Below are positions 23,332 through 34,401 of a stretch of 64,000 bases of DNA, one piece after another. How positions within the stretch are numbered: the first letter of the stretch is position 1; every line of letters starts with the position of its first letter. The notes beneath the pieces were generated by a model, which did no database searches, had not been told where the DNA came from, and saw only the letters and a list, made by a program, of their open reading frames with translations. The stretch is from Cunninghamella blakesleeana (taxonomy: Eukaryota; Mucoromycota; Mucoromycetes; Mucorales; Cunninghamellaceae): contig JAFCIZ010000012.1 in NCBI GenBank assembly GCA_017871115.1, positions 43,501 to 107,500 of the forward strand, in the 5' to 3' direction. Made by a program: the position numbers and the translations under genes.

Positions 23332-23574
23332 CTAATGCTGATTGATCTTTAAAGTAGTATTTGTAGATTCGCTGACATATTTATGATAGATAGATGGAAA
23401 AGCATTTAAACGATTGTAGGGAATTAATCTAGGTTGAAGTGGATCCTTTTCGTAGCAAATTTCAATATCATTCATTAAGTCGATTCGCTTTATGAGTTTA
23501 GATATATTTTTTTCAGTTATTTCTTCACAGAAGAGCATGCATGCAGCCTGTTCTCTAGTAATATTTGCAGCCAT
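23332..23574 (-). pseudogene. Single-exon truncated relative of the recombinase-like gene, 80 aa
   Basis: MAANITREQAACMLFCEEIT to the stop after KINQH corresponds to exon 1 of the gene at 21683, including EICYEKDPLQPRL. Exons 2-5, with the recombinase-like part, are absent. The frame itself is intact and has a full promoter, so an 80-aa product is possible, but compared with the family it is a truncated copy. I used the ATG at 23574 rather than the longer frame running into the minisatellite, because this ATG aligns with the start of the relative. It lies tail-to-tail with that gene. Confidence 0.65.
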
Positions 23575-23589
23575 ATTGAAAGAAAAGAA

Positions 23590-24695
23590 AAAAATGGACA
23601 AGGTTAAGTAAATAAAGAAATGTGATTGGCTGAATTTGAATAAAGTGGACAAGCTGTGGACAAGGTTAGACAAATAAAGAAATATGATTGGCTGAATTTA
23701 AAAAGAGTGGACAAGGTGGACAAGGTGGACAAGGTTAGACAAATAAAAAAATATGATTGGCTGAATTTAAAAAGAGTGGACAAGGTGGACAAGGTGGACA
23801 AGGTTAGACAAATAAAGAAATATGATTGGCTGAATTTAAAAAGAGTGGACAAGGTGGACAAGGTGGACAAGGTTAGGTAAATAAAGAAATGTGATTGGCT
23901 GAATTTAAAAAGAGTGGACAAGGTGGACAAGGTTAGACAAATAAAGAAATATGATTGGCTGAATTTAAAAAGAGTGGACAAGGTGGACAAGGTGGACAAG
24001 GTTAGACAAATAAAGAAATATGATTGGCTGAATTTAAAAAGAGTGGACAAGGTGGACAAGGTGGACAAGGTTAGGTAAATAAAGAAATGTGATTGGCTGA
24101 ATTTAAAAAGAGTGGACAAGGTGGACAAGGTTAGACAAATAAAAAAATATGATTGGCTGAATTTAAAAAGAGTGGACAAGGTGGACAAGGTGGACAAGGT
24201 TAGGTAAATAAAGAAATGTGATTGGCTGAATTTGAATAAAGTGGACAAGCTGTGGACAAGGTTAGACAAATAAAGAAATATGATTGGCTGAATTTAAAAA
24301 GAGTGGACAAGGTGGACAAGGTGGACAAGGTTTGGTAAATAAAGAAATGTGATTGGCTGAATTTAAAAAGAGTGGACAAGGTGGACAAGGTGGACAAGGT
24401 TAGGTAAATAAAGAAATGTGATTGGCTGAATTTAAAAAGAGTGGACAAGGTGGACAAGGTGGACAAGGTTAGGTAAATAAAGAAATGTGATTGGCTGAAT
24501 TTGAATAAAGTGGACAAGCTGTGGACAAGGTTAGACAAATAAAGAAATATGATTGGCTGAATTTAAAAAGAGTGGACAAGGTGGACAAGGTGGACAAGGT
24601 TAGGTAAATAAAGAAATGTGATTGGCTGAATTTGAATAAAGTGGACAAGCTGTGGACAAGGTTAGGTAAATAAAGAAATGTGATTGGCTGAATTT
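23590..24695. repeat. Promoter-derived minisatellite with about 17 CCAAT boxes
   Basis: Units of about 60-70 bp: one to three GTGGACAAG steps, GTTAGACAAATAAAG or GTTAGGTAAATAAAG, AAATATGATTGGCTG and AATTTAAAAAGA. Unit length varies by the 9-bp step. Read from the minus strand each unit has CAGCCAATC and TTGTCCA, the same elements seen once in the promoter at 21590-21682. I count 17 GATTGGCTG copies. It sits directly upstream of the exon at 23574. Long open frames on both strands (Ser-Thr-Leu repeats; VDKVDKV) come from the near multiple-of-three period and are not genes. Confidence 0.9.
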
Positions 24696-25129
24696 AAAAA
24701 ATGAAATAGTCCCTAAGCTCGCTCATATAATAAAAGCGACATGGTTGCTCACAGTGATTATCACAGATTTATTAGTCGTACTGCCTCCCATTTTTCTGGT
24801 TATTGGAATATGGAGCCAGCATGATTTTATAAAAAAAATATTAAGCTTCGAGTTACAAATGCACAATAATATATTCTATATAAATTTAATTATTAAACTA
24901 GTTTACTACATTATTTTTATTTAAAAACAGCAGATTTTCAAACATATTCATTTTATACACCTTTCTCTATTATATTGTTTTTAATAAATAGAACTTCTGT
25001 TTCTTTTAAAATATTTTTAACAAACATAGTTTCTCTATGTCTATTTACATTGTTTAATTTAATAAATAGTTTTATATATCTAAATGATTTTTGTATAATT
25101 CATAGTTTTTATAATTAATATTATTACTC

Positions 25130-25545
25130 TCATATTTTATTAATATATAAATCTTTATTTTTTTTCATTATCAAGTATTTTTCTATTAGTTTTTTATTTG
25201 CTATAATTTCTATATTTAAATTATCTCTATCTTTAGTTTTATTAAATAATTCATTTTGAGTAGAAGAGTTTATCTTATTTTTAATACTAATTTTGGAAAA
25301 ATCAAAATTGACATCATCAGCTATATTATCTTTTTTTTTTTATCTCATTTAATTTAAAATCAAGATAATAAATTAGATCGCCTTTTTTATTAAAAATCTT
25401 AAAATATGTAGTGTTTTCACCATAATATATATTTATATGATCAGTTTTATATTCCTCTATTTCTTTTCATTATATCCATTCTCTTAAGGGTATTTATAAA
25501 TGCATATTCAATAATTATATTTTCAAAATCATTAAAATTATACAT
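25130..25545 (-). pseudogene. Duplicate of the frameshifted relic at 5845-6260
   Basis: Same sequence with the same two frameshifts and a few substitutions. The AATTGAATTTTT motif and the ATG are preserved upstream. Shared damage dates the inactivation before the duplication. Confidence 0.7.
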
Positions 25546-25926
25546 TTTATTTATTTATTATTTATTATTAAAAATTCAATTTCATCCCTATTAACCATTT
25601 TAAAAACCTATGTATTATCTTGGTATACATTTTTTTTTATTAAGTATAATTCAAGGTTTTATTTCTTTTCAAACAATTGCTATTGAAATTATGAAATGGA
25701 GTCACTACCCTGTCCATTTTTCATATTTTTTTTTTTTTTTTACTGTTATTTTTCTTTTTTCATTATCGTTTAACGATTTAAAATTAGTTATAAACTTACT
25801 AAAGAATAAATAACACACCTATTTTTTTTTATTTTTTATTTTTTATTTTTTATTTTTTACTTTTTACTTTTTTTTGAAGAGTACAATAAACCAAATAAAA
25901 AGAGGCCTGTAAATAAAATAATCAAA

Positions 25927-26967
25927 ATGAAATATACAGGTGTACGTTATGAAAGTGATTCTTTGAAGCTTATTTTAAAACCGGTTATAAGAGTCCATGC
26001 AAGTGCTTTCTTGTATAAATAATACCAAAATAAGAATTTAGTAAAAAATGAAGTTACATCGATGCAAAAGATAAATCTCCAGCTAACTGAAATGTTTAAT
26101 ATACACCGATTGGATTATTTAATATAGCATAATTATTTTTAATGAAAAAAAGTTAGTGAAGTTCAATTAATTCAATTTTTATATGGACTCTTTCTACCAA
26201 AAATACTTATTCAATGACCTCATCTACCATTTCAAAAAAGTTTCAATAAATGATATATTTTCAATATTTCTTAAATATATAAATATATTAGATAGTAGGT
26301 CTACTTTATTATTTTTATTAAATGGAATTCTCGAAAAAAGAAAAGAATCCTTTTAATAAAGATGAAGCAATATGAAAAACTGAAAAAAAAAAACTTTTAT
26401 GGAAAAAAATTAGATTCACAATTTATATAAAATGAAGGAAGCATATAGCTGAAAAAAAAAAAAAAGAATAAATAAATAAATAATAGTCGCTCATGTAATA
26501 TTATTTTACCCTTTTATATAATTTTGCACCAGTTATTATTGACTATTTACCTAATTATACTAAATATATAAAAACTCTTATATTAAAGGAACACCAATTT
26601 ATTGGACATTCAAGGAGGGTACTTAGTACTACAGTCGATATAGCAAGAGCAAAACTTTTATAATATATGGACAATAATTTAAAAGAGAGATTGTACGCTG
26701 AATAAATTTTTATGTCTACAAAGTAACTCTGAAACGAAATAATTACTTCAAGAGATGAATAACAATAATAAAGATGTTAGACAAAACTAACAGCAACATA
26801 CAATGGAAGGAATAATATATTCATTTACTAATAAAAGTTTATATACAATTAATTTAGTCATTTTTTAGAAATCATATTGCTATCAGCATATTAGATAATG
26901 TATATTTAATAATATTGGAACATTATGGGTTCTTTGCTAACTATTTAGATATTAAACATTTCATCAA
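25927..26967 (+). pseudogene. Duplicate of the degenerate relic at 6608-7647
   Basis: Same succession of protein-like segments (YESDSLKLILK, DIFSIFLKYINILD, STTVDIARAK, SETKQLLQEMNNNNKD, LDIKHFI) broken by the same stops and frame changes. One difference: the terminal donor-like AGGTAAAC has become AAGTAAAC. Confidence 0.65.
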
Positions 26968-27654
26968 GTAAACTATGAAATTGAATGTGCATATTTCACT
27001 GTATGTAGTAACAATTTTTTTTTTTATTTCTTTATTATATTAATTTATTTTTTTATAGATATAATATAAATGTTTAAAAGATAATTATAAATTGTTGCTC
27101 CTTTACGAATTGTATAGTATCTTGTAGTAGAGATACCATATTGTAAGATTATATGTTTTATAGCAGATACAAATACTGTCAAGAATCAAAATAATTTTCA
27201 AATCAAATATTATAATTAACTATCACTGTTTTTTTTTTTTTTTTTTATCTTCATTTTATATAAACTATAAATATGACGAATATCCATGGTCAGTTATAAA
27301 TTCAAATTTATAATTATATATTTAAAAGTACTTTTAATATTCTACCGCAATTTAGAATTATAAATTTGTGTATGTTTAATGTTTATGTCAATAAGTAACG
27401 TGTTGTCTATGCATCAAAAAGCAGCGTTAAATATATGCTTCCATTGCTACTTTATTTGTTAGTTCCTTAAAAATTAATATTCATCTATTTATCAATAGTA
27501 TCCTAATACAAAAAGTAAAGTATAATGAAAATATAAAAATTAAATAAAATGATAAAAAAAATAAAAAAAATAATAAAAGTGAAAAAAAAATATAAAAATA
27601 ATAAAAATGAAAAAAATAAAATAATAATAAAAATAATAAAAGAAAAAGTAAAAG

Positions 27655-27745
27655 TAAAAAAATAAACAAAATAAACAAAATAAACAAAATAAACAAAATA
27701 AACAAAATAAACAAAATAAACAAAATAAACAAAATAAAAAAAATT
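27655..27745. repeat. ATAAACAAA microsatellite, shorter allele
   Basis: About eight ATAAACAAA units and a short ATAAAAAAA end, compared with about ten plus four at 8290-8420. The minus-strand Phe-Ile-Leu frame is an artefact of the 9-bp period. Confidence 0.9.
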
Positions 27746-27961
27746 ATTAATAAAAAAAACAACCTATGTTTTAAGTTGAATATGAGTTCAATAAGCTATA
27801 TATATATATAATTATATATCAATTTGGACTATAACCTCAAAAAGGGTTGAATACTATTATAATATTAGGTATTTGACAAAGTATCGTTGCTTATAGTAGT
27901 CAAATATGAAGTTCATAGTTAAAATAATTGACTGGTCGAGATAAATATTAATCAGGTAGAG

Positions 27962-28820
27962 TATTTGGTCCAAAAAAGTGAACCTGATAAAAGTGGACCG
28001 GATGGAATTATCTGGTCCAAAAAAATGGACCGGATGGGAGTATCTGGTCCAAAAAAATGGACCGGATGGGAGTATCTGGTCCAAAAAAATGGACCGGATG
28101 GGAGTATCTGGTCCAAAAAAATGGACCGGATGGGAGTATCTGGTCCAAAAAAATGGACCGGATGGGAGTATCTGGTCCAAAAAAATGGACCGGATGGGAG
28201 TATCTGGTCCAAAAAAATGGACCGGATGGGAGTATCTGGTCCAAAAAAATGGACCGGATGGGAGTATCTGGTCCAAAAAAATGGACCGGATGGGAGTATC
28301 TGGTCCAAAAAAATGGACCGGATGGGAGTATCTGGTCCAAAAAAATGGACCGGATGGGAGTATCTGGTCCAAAAAAATGGACCGGATGGGAGTATCTGGT
28401 CCAAAAAAATGGACCGGATGGGAGTATCTGGTCCAAAAAAATGGACCGGATGGGAGTATCTGGTCCAAAAAAATGGACCGGATGGGAGTATCTGGTCCAA
28501 AAAAATGGACCGGATGGGAGTATCTGGTCCAAAAAAATGGACCGGATGGGAGTATCTGGTCCAAAAAGTGGACCGGATAGAATTATCTGGTCCAAAAAAT
28601 GGACCGGATGGAATTATCTGGTCCAAAAAATGGACCGGATGGAATTATCTGGTCCAAAAAATGGACCGGATGGAATTATCTGGTCCAAAAAATGGACCGG
28701 ATGGAATTATCTGGTCCAAAAAATGGACCGGATGGAATTATCTGGTCCAAAAAATGGACCGGATGGGAGTATCTGGTCCAAAAAGTGGACCGGATAGAAT
28801 TATCTGGTCTAAAAAAATGG
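27962..28820. repeat. Expanded 32-bp TGGTCC/GGACC minisatellite, about 26 units
   Basis: Central units are identical over 32 bp: CTGGTCC, seven A, TGGACCGG, ATGGGAGTAT. Edge units are 31 bp with six or five A and ATGGAATTAT or ATAGAATTAT. CTGGTCC pairs with GGACCGG, so each unit is a potential 7-bp hairpin with an A-rich loop. No unit frame contains a stop on either strand in several phases, which gives long overlapping open frames with a 32-residue period; none has a gene-like context. The homogeneous centre and variant edges are typical of recent array growth. The duplicate locus at 8640 has about four units. Confidence 0.95.
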
Positions 28821-28929
28821 TATTGATTAATTTAAAGCCAGATGTGCCTTTAAAATAATATATAAAAAAATTTCACTCGAAAAAAAATAATAATTTTTTT
28901 TTTCCTTTTTCTTTATCATATTTTTAGTT

Positions 28930-29674
28930 ATTGTCATCGACAGTTATTGAAGCCTCATATATCTGAATGATTATTCGTTAGCTCGGAAGGTGGTCTAACA
29001 GCTGCTGGCTAAGTAGACATCTGTCGGCTCGACAGCTTCCAACAATTGCTGATAATAATATAATATATATTTATTATGAATCCGATTGTTGTATGAGTCG
29101 CCCTTTTCTCCATTGTAAAAGGAATATGATAATCGCAGTATACTGGGGATAGAAACTTCATTAATTGTTACTTGGATTGGGAAAGGTGTGTATATGTACT
29201 CGCTGGGTCATATACGTCTTGTTGCTGGCGAGCCTTTTCTGATGACGATATTAAAATAACACTCTTTTTATATTTTATTATTATTACTACTTATATATAT
29301 TTGCTGTTAGCGAGTGGTGTATGCTTTTATTTGATTAATATTCGCAGTTTTTAATAGTCATTGGCAATTTCTGGAGCCTTATATACCTGAATGATTACTC
29401 GTTAGCTCGGAAGGTGGTCTAACAGCTGCTGGCTAAGTAGACATCTGTCGGCTCGACAGCTTCCAACAATTGTTGATAACGATATAATATATATTTATTA
29501 TTAGCCCAATTGTTGTATGAGTCGCCCTTTTCTTTAATGTAAAAGGAATACGGTAATCGCAGTATACTAGGGATAGAAACTTCATTAATTGTTACTTGGA
29601 TTGGGAAAGGTGTGTATATGTACCTGCTGGGTCATATACGTCTTGTTGCTGGCGAGTCTTTCCTAATGATTGTT
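28930..29674. repeat. Dimer of 320-nt structured units (family A)
   Basis: Two closely similar units at 28930-29249 and 29353-29674. The core is GCTCGGAAGGTGG ... CTTCCAAC, in which GGAAG pairs with CTTCC and encloses GTCTA...TAGAC and the perfect hairpin CTGTCG-GCT-CGACAG. Downstream are CCTTTT...AAAAGG and GTATATG...CATATAC. Unit 1 is closed by ATTGTCATC with GATGACGAT, unit 2 by the different pair AATAGTCATT with AATGATTGTT (G-U pairs allowed). The 100-bp spacer between units is plain AT-rich sequence. It is clearly richer in GC than its surroundings and does not encode protein. A structured RNA gene pair is my preferred reading; no known RNA family is recognised. Confidence 0.7.
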
Positions 29675-29852
29675 GATAACTGTAGTATTAATTTAATAGC
29701 ATACTCCAATCTGCTAAGTCATACAAAGGAAGTTATATTATGAATATACCATTTCTCATTTTTTTTACTCATTAATTCATATTTTTATTTATTTTATTTT
29801 TATTTATTTTTTAAAAAAAAAATATAACTATATGAAATGATAGATTAGATAC

Positions 29853-30210
29853 AAGAACGCGTGGAGACTGCTTGTCATTTGGGTGCAGTAGCAAATATAA
29901 CAACGATTGCAATTGGTAAAAATCTTCTAGTAATAGAATGGATCACATTTACTTATGCAGTATGTCAAAGATCTAGTCAATTAGTATTAATTTAAAAAGG
30001 GAGGACGTACATTATATAAAAGGGAGTTCTGGAATCATTTATTATAGAATCGTTAGAACAACTGATACGGTACTTTACCCTATGTTTGTTAGCCAAGATC
30101 ATCATATTTCTCTAGAAACAACTATTAAGATCATTTTGATTACCTGTCTATATCGCCTTTCGGAACTAATTGGCAGAGTTGATCAAGATTGCAGAAATTA
30201 TATTTGTTAA
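29853..30210 (+). pseudogene. Decayed gene relic, unknown family
   Basis: Protein-like segments in successive frames: QERVETACHLGAVANIT, LLVIEWITFTYAVCQRSSQ, a stop, TLYKREFWNHLL-type, then a frameshift into IVRTTDTVLYPMFVSQDHHI and CLYRLSELIGRVDQDC before a TAA. At least one stop and one frameshift break it. I recall similar C-terminal regions in Mucoromycota hypothetical proteins but cannot name the family. Confidence 0.55.
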
Positions 30211-30229
30211 AATAAAGAATTAAAAAATA

Positions 30230-30478
30230 ATTATATGGAAATAATAAAGTGATTATTTACATTATGATGAAAAGAATATAGCTCTTATCTTTTATTTCCA
30301 AGGCTAATAATAAAAAAAAACACTAGAAACTTTTTATTTCATTGTCAATTATCAATTATTTCTTTAAAATGTATATATATATATATATATATATTTACAA
30401 CACCGTAAAGTATTTACAAGTAGATAAAATTTGAATTAAATGAAGTCTTTAAAATTAATCATGATAATTTTTTTAAAT

Positions 30479-30510
<32 letters not shown>

Positions 30511-30700
30511 ATGTGTTTACAAAAAAAATTGAATGATAAAACAGTTAAAGATTTTAAAATGATGTGATAGAAAAGATAAATATATGATTTATAAATTAAA
30601 TAACAAAAAGATGAAAAAAATGCCATGATAATAAAGAATGATATTTATAGCAGAGCAATATCTAGTACACCAAATACAGTTCCGAGGAAGGCACATGCAG
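30230..30700. other. Gene-free spacer with (TA)n and (AAT)n microsatellites
   Basis: Contains TATATA repeats near 30375 and an AAT trinucleotide run near 30480-30508. Nothing else is recognised. Confidence 0.6.
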
Positions 30701-30712
30701 GTAGTTAGTTGC

Positions 30713-30987
30713 GATTGCATAGCCCTTTGACTCCCACTACAAAGCGATTGAACTCAAATATGGAACAACCAGTAAGAGTGTTGCGAGGGTGGCGTTCCCT
30801 CTAAAGACTCTTGAACAGGACTAAATACAATCATCTAAAAAATAGAGAAAACTGGTTAGAACTTACCTTCGGAATTATCCAATAGCCCTTTGACTCCCAC
30901 TACAAAGCGATTGAACTCAAATATGGAACAACCAGTAAGAGTGTTGCGAGGGTGGCGTTCCCTCTAAAGACTCTTGAACAGGGCTAT
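30713..30987. repeat. Dimer of about 100-nt structured units (family B)
   Basis: Two units with an almost identical core (CCCTTTGACTCCCACTAC ... AAGACTCTTGAACAGG), period 173 bp. Inside, AGAGTGTTGC / ACTCT and GAGGG-TGGCGTT-CCCTC form a stacked hairpin. Unit 1 (30713-30832) is closed by GATTG/CAATC and AGCCCT/AGGACT with one mismatch; unit 2 (30892-30987) by the perfect ATAGCCCT/AGGGCTAT. Non-coding, with flanks that differ between units. Confidence 0.65.
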
Positions 30988-31034
30988 ATACAACCATCTA
31001 CTTGCAAAAAAAAAAAAAGAGTAAAGTTATATCA

Positions 31035-31540
31035 TTACTAATAACATGCGCTAACGGTGAATCATTATATCCCAATAACATTGTTATATAACTTCATCAC
31101 CTCACTTAGGGGCTAATTCCATTAGCAAACCATCTAACCAACAACGTTGTCTAGTGGCTCCCTTTGTCATAGTAGTAACAATAATAACGATAATAAAAAG
31201 TAAAAAAAGTAAAAATTATTATTATTAACATGCGCTAACGGTGAATCATTATATCCCAATAACATTGTTATATAACTTCATCACCTCACTTAGGGGCTAA
31301 TTCCATTAGCAAACCATCTAACCAACAACGTTGTCTAGTGGCTCCCTTTGTTATAATAATAATTATAATAATAAAAAGTGGTAAAAGTAAAAATCATTAC
31401 TATTAACATGCGCTAACGGTGAATCATTATATCCCAATAACATTGTTATATAACTTCATCACCTCACTTAGGGGCTAATTCCATTAGCAAACCATCTAAC
31501 CAACAACGTTGTCTAGTGGCTCCCTTTGTCATAGTATGAT
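31035..31540. repeat. Trimer of cloverleaf-like structured units (family C)
   Basis: Three units at 31035-31178, 31213-31366 and 31393-31540 share a core of about 120 nt from CATGCGCTAACGG to GTGGCTCCCTTTG. The core folds by eye as GGTGA...TCACC with TTATAT/ATATAA, the perfect hairpin GCTAAT-TCC-ATTAGC, and CAAC-AAC-GTTG, like a three-arm cloverleaf. The enclosing stems differ in each unit yet all pair: TTACTA..ATG with CAT..TAGTAA; ATTATTATTAT with ATAATAATAAT; ATCATTACTAT with ATAGTATGAT. Lies 460 bp upstream of the nine-exon gene. Non-coding; not a tRNA, since the conserved A/B boxes and acceptor are absent. Confidence 0.72.
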
Positions 31541-31999
31541 AAGCAAAAAAAAATAAACAAAAAAAAAGAAAAATAAAAAAAATGAATATAAATATAAAAA
31601 CTAGTCACACCATATTTTATTAAGAATATTCCAACCTCACCTTTTTTGGTGAAAACTATAAAATCTAATTTTTTCCTTTTCCTTTTCTCATTCTTCAAAA
31701 AAAACATTTCTATTTTTATTGTACATTTATTTTTATTAAACTTATAAAATATCTGGAAACCATTTCTTTTGCGGTAATTTATATTCTGTTAATATAGATT
31801 TATTTATTTTTCTTTTTATTAATATTTTTATTCTAAATAAAATCCATAAAATATGTTTCTGGCTATAACATTACTCAGAGCTCATTTTAATAGTACTTTT
31901 TATTTTATTTTATTTTATTTTATTTTAAAGCTATCAAAAAATGACTTATCCTGGTTATAAAAGTAATATTTTAATTGAAAAAAATAAAAAAGGGATTAA

Positions 32000-34401
32000 A
32001 TGTTCGATAATAAACTAAATATTACTATTACACGTGTAGAACTTCACGAATTTGTATATAAAAACAAAGACCCATCCTTTATTGAGTTTATTGGTACTTA
32101 TGAACAAGAACTTATATTATGGTCTCTGGATTTTGCACATTTCGATCCAGAACAACTACACTGCCTATGGAAAAAACGGTTTGTGATGAAATTGAAAGAT
32201 ATGAATAAGATCAAATACATCAATAAAAGGTAACGCGAAATTAAATTTAAAATATATTTTTAAATTTTGTTGATTTTTTCTCGAGTATTAATGAATATAG
32301 GATTTATTCTACGACTTTAATTTTATTAAATATTTAGTAAGCTAAAGTTTAGCTCTGAAAAATGGGAAGCGATAAAGTTATTAATCGATGAGGCTGTAAT
32401 TTTATACTGATTGATAAAATATTATATGCATTTAGGTGCATGTCCTTATCTGCTTTTATAAACTCATATTTATTCTTGCTAAATTATAGTATAAAACAAG
32501 ACAACAATATCATATTGAAGGCTTAAAAACTTTGGGTGCCATGTCAACTACTTTGTCTAGACTTATTAAACCATCTATTGATAATACAGCACAAAACAAT
32601 GATAACAATCAAAAAATTAGTGCTGATTTGAAATCATTAGATACTATTTCTACAGAACACTTTCTCCATGAAAAAGGGTATGATAAGGTAAAAGTGGATA
32701 AATTAAAAAATAAAAGAAAATATAAACACAGCTGTTAATTATTTTTATTATGTTACAATTAGCTTTTAGGTGCCAAGTTTAACAATGAAACGATTAATAA
32801 ACTGAAGTCGATCGACCGTGGTGATTCTGTAAAAGACGCACTTCTTTATTTAGCTTCTCAAGTGTTAATAAAAGATGAATTGTCATCAATCGATGAATGT
32901 GTTATTAAGTATGCTCATTAATTAAAAGAAAAAGAAAATTGATTCAGGAAAAAATATGCCCTGGTTACTAACTTCTTTTTTTTTCTTCACTTTCTTATCT
33001 CTTTCCTTCATATATTAGGCTCTCTCTATCAAGCATTATTAATACCATTAACCCACAGATTTATGAAATTATTATGGAATCACTTTCTGAAACTGCCAAA
33101 AATACAATTTATAGCTACCAACCAAGAATTAATACCAAAGGATTATCAGAAGAAGTATGTGCCTTTTATAATTTAATTTTAGACTATCAAAGTGATATAG
33201 ATGAAATGATATCTTTTATACAGAATAAAAAATGCCAACTTAGCCGTATGAAACAACGGGAATCGGATATGTACAAGATGTTAACTGTAGTGGAACGAGT
33301 GTAAGCTATGAAAGAAACAACTTTGTTTTAAACAATGTTATAAAACTCAGATTGATCGTTTCTAATGTGTTGTTTCATTTTTAGGGTTGAAAATTTTAAT
33401 TTATGGTACAATGATAATCACGAGTCAGAGGTAACATTCTATCGAAGATTCTCTTTTTTACTCGATATTATTTTTAATGGTACACCTGTCGAACTTGCAG
33501 AGTAATATATTATTAATACATGTATGCATATACCACTATTTTTATATTTAAATATTTTTTTTTAAAAAAAAAAATAGTGGAGAGGCAGGATCACTATCAA
33601 CGAAAATATCAAAAGAGCTGAACAAAGCCATTTTTGAAACCGAAGAGCCAATATTAACTTGCTCAAGAAAAATTGATTTATTATTAAAGTTTAATGGTTC
33701 AGAATTGGTAGAACTATCTTCAAATGAATGGAAAAGAGCCTCTGTATCTCATGATATCATTTTATATCAACAAACAAAAAATATTCGAACCAATGCTTCC
33801 ATATTGTCAAACTTAATTTCTAGGTATGGAAAAGAATTCAATACTATAATGGCAATGGACTGGATAGGTAACTTAATAATATATATGAAATCTGTATATA
33901 ATGATAAATAATGATTAATGATATCCAACGATCAATATTCATTTTACACGCTTATTACAAAGGTAATGTTGGTTATATTTATTTTTTGGAAATGCTCGAT
34001 AATGGAATAATTGTAGCTAAGATTTTCGATAAAGTTATTATCCCTACTGATGTTTCTCATCTCTCAGATTTTAAAGATACTTTAAATGCTTTGTTTTCTT
34101 TTAAGGTAAAAATTGTTTATATTCACTTCATTATATATATATTCATTTTTACCTTTGGAATTAATATCATTTCTATTTTTGTTATCGTTACTATTATTAT
34201 ATTTTATATTAGACGTTTATTGTAGACTTATGCTTTAAACTTAAGAAAAAATCACAAGAGATCGAATTTAATAATAAATTATTCAACATTATTCATCGTA
34301 ATACTGTCAAACAAGGCCCACCATCCCCGTTTATTTTTTATACACCAAAAAATCAAAGAATTAAAAAACGAAAACTTATCTCTTTTGATGAGGATGATTA
34401 A
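32000..34401 (+). CDS. Nine-exon gene, EWK-type PD-(D/E)XK-like protein, 550 aa
   Basis: Exons 32000-32229, 32338-32395, 32490-32687, 32763-32908, 33019-33300, 33385-33501, 33578-33867, 33963-34105 and 34213-34401 all join in phase to 550 codons with GT...AG introns of 74-111 nt. Exon 7 carries the nuclease-like core: CSRKIDLLLKF (D377), LSSNEWKRA (E394-W-K396), then a helix with LYQQTKNIRTN (Q408/Q409), followed by MAMDWIG. Exon 8 reads VGYIYFLEM and VIIPTDVSHLSDFK. Exon 6 has VENFNLWYNDN. The C-terminus is basic (RIKKRKL) and then acidic. The 559-aa protein at 58836-61600 is a diverged paralogue with the same exon order from exon 4 on. I recall this family as common in Mucoromycota; cellular role unknown. 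Confidence 0.85.

Larger units (their letters stand above)
24690..28020. repeat. Segmental duplication 2, copy 2
   Basis: Collinear with 5405-8770 at an offset of about 19285-19320. It is recognised from the block GAAATAGTCCCTAAGCTC to the minisatellite onset at AAAGTGGACCGGATGG. Minisatellites at both ends are greatly expanded compared with copy 1. Confidence 0.93.

Noticed and set aside
23604..24538. Long Ser-Thr-Leu or VDKVDKV open frames
   Set aside because: They arise from the promoter-derived repeat with near multiple-of-three period, not from a protein gene.
27952..28858. Several overlapping open frames of 195-297 codons on both strands
   Set aside because: They are produced by the 32-bp stop-free minisatellite; no start context, splice sites or flanking coding sequence.
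28930..31540. tRNA, CRISPR or hammerhead/HDV ribozyme reading of the structured arrays
   Set aside because: No A/B boxes with acceptor stem, no short repeats with unique spacers of constant length, and no CTGATGA...GAAA core or HDV-like catalytic segment conserved between units. An isolated CTGATGA in the first unit at 29240 is not kept in the second.
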